Of a stretch of DNA of 14,417 nt, positions 13,243 through 14,417 are shown piece after piece. A model generated the notes under the pieces. That model did no database searches and had not been told where the DNA came from. It worked only from the letters and a program-made list of their open reading frames with translations. This DNA is from Limiplasma sp964504385 (GTDB lineage Bacteria > Bacillota > Clostridia > Christensenellales > Aristaeellaceae). The stretch is from contig CAZDEF010000062.1 of assembly GCA_964504385.1 (NCBI GenBank), positions 1 to 14,417 of the forward strand. The letters are read 5' to 3'. Every line of letters begins with the position of its first letter. The stretch's first letter is position 1. A program made the translations under genes and the position numbers.

Positions 13243-13631
13243 TTATTCACATTTTCCCCATAACTTTTCCACAAAACCCACATACTTTTCCACAATCCAC
13301 ACCCATGTGGGAAAGAGACTTTTTCCGACTGCTTTCCACGCTGGGTTTTCCACATAAATGCGTTTTTTCACGCAAAATCAAGGCATTTTCTTAGGAAAAC
13401 CATGTGGAAAGTGTGGGAAACCCTGTGGAACACCGCCTCCTGACGCCATGGCGTAGGCATGCGTTTTTCCCTCTTATCCGTCCGAGGGAGGGCCGGTTTT
13501 CCACATATCGTTTTTTGGGGCGTGGGCTGACTTTCGCCCCCTGACCCCCTGTCAAAGAATGCAATAGAGAATGTCATAAACGGCGCATATCCGTCACAAT
13601 TCGTGCATAGGATTGTGGAAACTGTGGAAGG
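13243..13631. other. Cluster of DnaA-box-like 9-mers, candidate oriC or DnaA-binding region
   Basis: Forward boxes: TTATTCACA at 13243 and TTTTCCACA at 13265, 13286, 13346 and 13497. Reverse-strand boxes: TGTGGGAAA at 13306 and 13412, TGTGGAAAG at 13403, TGTGGAACA at 13424, TGTGGAAAC at 13614 and TGTGGAAGG at 13623. The first three are spaced 22 and 21 bases, about two helical turns. The gap between the divergent M20-like and amidase genes (13105-13641) is clearly richer in A/T than its surroundings. It has T/A-rich stretches near 13200-13260 and 13350-13400 that could unwind. No dnaA, dnaN or rpmH gene is in the window, so oriC itself is not proven. A DnaA-titration or regulatory site is the alternative. 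Confidence 0.65.
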
Positions 13632-13641
13632 AGCCAATGCG

Positions 13642-14364
13642 ATGAAATCTTTCGTTCAAAAAATCGTCATGGAAAAACGCACCACCCTGCGCCACTGCAC
13701 GCTCATCCTGCTGATGCTGATGGCCGCCGGGCTGGCGGCGCAGCCCCCTGCCCGCCCCGCACAGGCGCAGCCTTCGCTGGCGGGGCTGACCGTGGCGATC
13801 GACCCCGGCCACGGCGGCTATGACGGCGGCGCGCGGGCGCACGACAGCCGCGTGTGGGAAAAGGAGCTGACGCTGCCCATCGCGCTGGCGGTGGAGCAGG
13901 AGCTGCTGTCGCGCGGGGCGGCGGTGATCCTGACCCGGCGGGAGGACGTGTGCCTGTCCGTGGGCGATACCGCCACCAAGGCCCGCAAGCGGGCCGATCT
14001 GCAGGCCCGGCGCGACGCAGCCGAGCAGGGCGGTGCGGACGTGCTGCTGAGCATCCACCTGAACGAATACCGCGACCGGGCGCAGAGCGGGCCGCAGGTG
14101 TTCTACCAGCGCGGGGGCGCGGCGGGGCAGGCGCTGGCGGGCGCGCTGCAGCAGGCGCTCAACACGGCCCTTCACCCCGAAAAGCCCCGCAGCGCCATGG
14201 CGGGGGATTACTATGTGCTGCGCGGCAAGCTGCCGTCGGCGCTGGTGGAGTGCGGCTTCCTGAGCAACGCGCGCGAGGAGCGCCTCCTGCGCGATCCCGC
14301 CTATCACCGGCAGCTGGCCCGCGCGCTGGCCGATGGGCTGGAAAGCTGGCGCGCCCTGCCCTGA
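13642..14364 (+). CDS. cwlD: N-acetylmuramoyl-L-alanine amidase (Amidase_3), CwlD-like
   Basis: This 240-residue zinc amidase cleaves the lactyl-Ala bond between glycan strands and stem peptides. The N-terminus has a basic start and one hydrophobic segment (20-33), a signal peptide or anchor with a possible AQA site near 43. The catalytic domain spans 49-238 with IDPGHGG (His57), VWEKELTL (Glu73), SIHLNEY (His139) and LVECGFLSN (Glu203), so all zinc and catalytic residues are present. There are no wall-binding repeats. The short single-domain form fits CwlD, which makes muramic-delta-lactam in spore cortex with PdaA. GGAAGGAG ends 8 bases before ATG 13642; an upstream in-frame ATG at 13603 lacks such a site. 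DnaA-box-like sequence overlaps the leader. The family is certain; the cwlD symbol is an inference. Confidence 0.88.
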   Translation: MKSFVQKIVMEKRTTLRHCTLILLMLMAAGLAAQPPARPAQAQPSLAGLTVAIDPGHGGYDGGARAHDSRVWEKELTLPIALAVEQELLSRGAAVILTRREDVCLSVGDTATKARKRADLQARRDAAEQGGADVLLSIHLNEYRDRAQSGPQVFYQRGGAAGQALAGALQQALNTALHPEKPRSAMAGDYYVLRGKLPSALVECGFLSNAREERLLRDPAYHRQLARALADGLESWRALP

Positions 14365-14417
14365 TGTTGAGGTACAATACATAGGTAACAAAAAAGGAAT
14401 AGAAAACAGAGAGCCAA
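14365..14417 (+). promoter_or_regulatory. Leader of a gene beyond the window
   Basis: This short A-rich stretch contains TACAAT (14373-14378), a possible -10 without a clear -35, and AAAAAAGGAAT (14389-14399), which could be a ribosome binding site. No start codon follows before the window ends. Confidence 0.25.

Noticed and set aside
13357..13376. Minus-strand terminator at the TGCGT-N6-ACGCA hairpin
   Set aside because: Only a 5-bp stem with a weak T run, inside the DnaA-box region and with no upstream minus-strand gene to end.
13540..13600. Sporulation sigma-factor promoter before the amidase gene
   Set aside because: Fragments resembling CATA and GCATA elements occur but no pair has correct spacing, so I do not call a promoter.

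Overview
The window looks like chromosomal DNA from a GC-rich, endospore-forming Bacillota, most likely a gut-type Clostridia. The grounds are a clostridial long-form PRPP synthetase, a CwlD-like cortex amidase, a YlbJ-like sporulation membrane protein, Bacillota-style ribosome binding sites and abundant GTG/ATG starts. No rRNA, tRNA, CRISPR array, transposase or phage gene was found.

Layout. 1-297 is a dispersed multi-hairpin repeat (copy A). 330-5338 is a four-gene forward cluster: secreted protein of unknown function, GntR/UTRA regulator, NYN nuclease with two OST-HTH/LOTUS domains, and a two-domain NAD+ synthetase. The synthetase has lost all three catalytic residues of its glutaminase domain. 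5339-5736 holds a G/C hairpin, repeat copy B (missing a 120-bp module) and a bidirectional terminator. 5737-6951 is a PRPP synthetase on the minus strand, divergent from a YlbJ-like gene (7139-7963). That gene overlaps the 3' end of a minus-strand gtrA-like gene. Nested palindromes follow, then a minus-strand pair made of a GT-C type membrane glycosyltransferase-like gene and a translationally coupled 70-aa protein. Copy C of the repeat (10835-11262, minus orientation) lies in the leader of that pair.

11325-11655 holds what I read as an unannotated type I toxin-antitoxin locus. A 29-codon hydrophobic peptide gene has its own extended -10 promoter. A strong convergent promoter (TTGACT-N17-TATACT with TGn) and a terminator would make an antisense RNA of about 90 nt against the peptide mRNA's 3' UTR. 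11821-13104 is a degenerate M20 (CPS1/PM20D1-like) peptidase lacking most metal ligands. 13243-13631 is a dense cluster of DnaA-box-like 9-mers in a comparatively AT-rich gap between divergent genes, which makes it a candidate oriC or DnaA-titration/regulatory site. A spore-cortex type amidase follows (13642-14364).

The most interesting points are the small toxin/antisense locus, the NAD+ synthetase with a dead glutaminase domain, the DnaA-box cluster, and the modular hairpin repeat that recurs three times in 11 kb. All homology calls come from recognising motifs by eye; no database search was run.
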